Part shown: positions 4,816 through 5,557 of the stretch, piece after piece
How positions within the stretch are numbered: the first letter of the stretch is position 1
How the letters are laid out: each line of letters starts with the position of its first letter
From: an uncultured Methanomethylovorans sp.
GTDB lineage: Archaea > Halobacteriota > Methanosarcinia > Methanosarcinales > Methanosarcinaceae
Direction of reading: 5' to 3'
Assembly: GCA_937968035.1 (NCBI GenBank)
Contig: CALBTS010000332.1
Span: forward strand, 1 to 5,557
Length of the DNA: 5,557 nucleotides
Notes under the pieces: generated by a model
The model's database searches: none
What the model was told of the DNA's origin: nothing
What the model saw: only the letters and a program-made list of their open reading frames with translations
Made by a program: the position numbers and the translations under genes

Positions 4816-5125
4816 AACCTACATAATTAAGGTACCTGTATTACGAATGACTGTTTATAGCCAAATAAACTGAAATGGTCAGCATATTTTCACTGCGGGT
4901 ACTATGTTTTACATTTCTTGTGATTTTCTAAATCAGATTAATCTCAAATAAGTCAGTTCATTGGTAGACTAACATAAAAACATCAAATATCTGCAAATCA
5001 GCGAGTATTCAAAAAAGGAGTACAATAAAAGCGAATTAAGGTACCTATAAACTGGGTTTAAGTACATTTAATTTGATGTCATGTGTATTACGAAAATGAT
5101 TTAAACACAAAAGATGGGATCACTT
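4816..5125. other. Gene-free stretch with a repeated two-part block
   Basis: No supported gene lies here. AATTAAGGTACCT occurs at 4825-4837 and 5034-5046. TGTATTACGAA occurs at 4837-4847, immediately after the first copy, and at 5084-5094, 37 bases after the second. A hairpin GTTTAT/ATAAAC (4853-4858, 4865-4870) lies 38 bases after the XRE stop and could be a weak terminator, though no T-run follows. A 10-bp palindrome AGATTAATCT lies at 4935-4944. Confidence 0.5.
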
Positions 5126-5511
5126 TCAGAAAAGATTCCATATGGCCGATTTCAACTCTTTTATCATTGATTGAAACAACCGGCTCATTTTTCCAGAAAT
5201 ATTACCTGAGATACTACCCAATGCAAATTCCATCCTTTCGTGAATTTCCCGGGTGCGGTTCCCGTTGTATCGAGTGTTGTGTTTGTTAACAAAGTTCAAT
5301 CGCTGATTCCTGTTATAACCAGCCACCGAGCTACTTGATTTGAAATTCCTAAAGTATTGTTTATTGCCAGTTTCCAGAAACATGTAATAGTTCTGCCGCA
5401 TGATGTTTTCGTCAACTGATTGGCTGCAATAGTGACTTGTGCGCATTTCTTGGTTCAAATTGCCAATTTCTGCGGTATCAATATTGAGGTCGTCAATTAT
5501 ACTTATATCCT
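5126..5511 (-). CDS. Hypothetical protein, truncated at its 5' end by the end of genomic sequence
   Basis: The frame is open from the last genomic bases (first full codon 5509-5507) down to a TGA at 5128-5126, giving 127 residues without a natural start. It reads DISIIDDLNIDTAEIGNLNQ and so on to IKELKSAIWNLF. The protein is rich in Asn, Ser and Arg (for example RYNGNRTREIHERMEF) and matches no family I recognise. A stop appears just upstream only because the adapter adds a T to make TAG, so a start at the internal TTG (5458) is an artefact. The long open frame supports coding, but the composition is unremarkable and a chance ORF is possible. A 68-aa plus-strand frame at 5083-5289 overlaps it and is less convincing. 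Confidence 0.45.
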
Positions 5512-5557
5512 AGATCGGAAGAGCGTCGTGTAGGGAAAGAGTGTAGATCTCGGTGGT
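5512..5557. other. Illumina TruSeq adapter read-through (not genomic)
   Basis: The last 46 bases begin AGATCGGAAGAGCGTCGTGT and end AGATCTCGGTGGT. This matches the reverse complement of the Illumina TruSeq universal adapter from its ligation junction onward. The window ends inside the adapter. The true genomic end is position 5511, and any ORF or similarity that uses these bases is artificial. Confidence 0.97.

Noticed and set aside
5083..5289. 68-aa plus-strand ORF starting with GTG
   Set aside because: It overlaps a longer open frame on the minus strand, ends in a Cys-rich tail typical of a chance frame, and has no promoter element directly upstream.
5282..5293. Perfect 12-bp palindrome TTTGTTAACAAA
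   Set aside because: It lies inside the terminal ORF (encoding FVNK) with no partner site nearby; probably chance in AT-rich DNA.
1..5511. CRISPR array, tRNA or rRNA genes, complete insertion sequence
   Set aside because: No regularly spaced repeats, cloverleaf or rRNA-like sequences, or transposase with terminal repeats were seen.

Overview
The window looks like a contig from a member of the Bacteroidetes (Bacteroidota). The DNA is AT-rich, there are no clear Shine-Dalgarno sites, and several genes start just after a perfect match to the Bacteroidetes -7 promoter element TAnnTTTG (112-119, 1732-1739, and 4435-4442 on the minus strand). The protein families fit: TIGR02757/DUF2400, DUF2130, a very short tyrosine recombinase and a small XRE regulator. 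No rRNA, tRNA or CRISPR array was seen.

Layout, left to right. Positions 1-72 hold, on the minus strand, a piece of a second, diverged TIGR02757 protein, head to head with the complete TIGR02757 gene at 140-913. Next is a 345-base gap (914-1258) with an 11-base A/T tandem duplication and a GC-rich, fold-back, REP-like block (about 1108-1184). Two unrecognised plus-strand genes follow (1259-1681, 140 aa; 1758-2033, 91 aa). They converge, across a long imperfect inverted repeat (2049-2130), on a minus-strand pair: a compact tyrosine recombinase (3494-4081) and, 80 bases downstream, a zinc-knuckle/coiled-coil/DUF2130 protein (2157-3413).

The 4248-4815 region looks like a small divergent control module. 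A 60-aa minus-strand ORF and an 83-aa XRE helix-turn-helix gene point away from each other across a highly symmetric operator-like array (4446-4512). The array has a perfect 13-bp inverted repeat at its ends, a 20-bp direct repeat inside, and four AATTAT half-sites spaced 14-17-14. The simplest reading is an autoregulated XRE switch. Together with the recombinase it suggests part of a mobile or accessory region, but no attachment sites or element ends could be shown.

The right end has a gene-free stretch (4816-5125) with a repeated AATTAAGGTACCT / TGTATTACGAA block, then a minus-strand ORF (5126-5511) truncated at its 5' end. The last 46 bases (5512-5557) are not biological: they match Illumina TruSeq adapter read-through. 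The adapter creates a false in-frame stop at the junction, so the last ORF looks shorter than it is. With the odd gene fragment at the left edge, both contig ends should be treated with caution. I see no clearly new multi-gene system; the operator array with its divergent 60-aa/XRE pair is the best biological lead.
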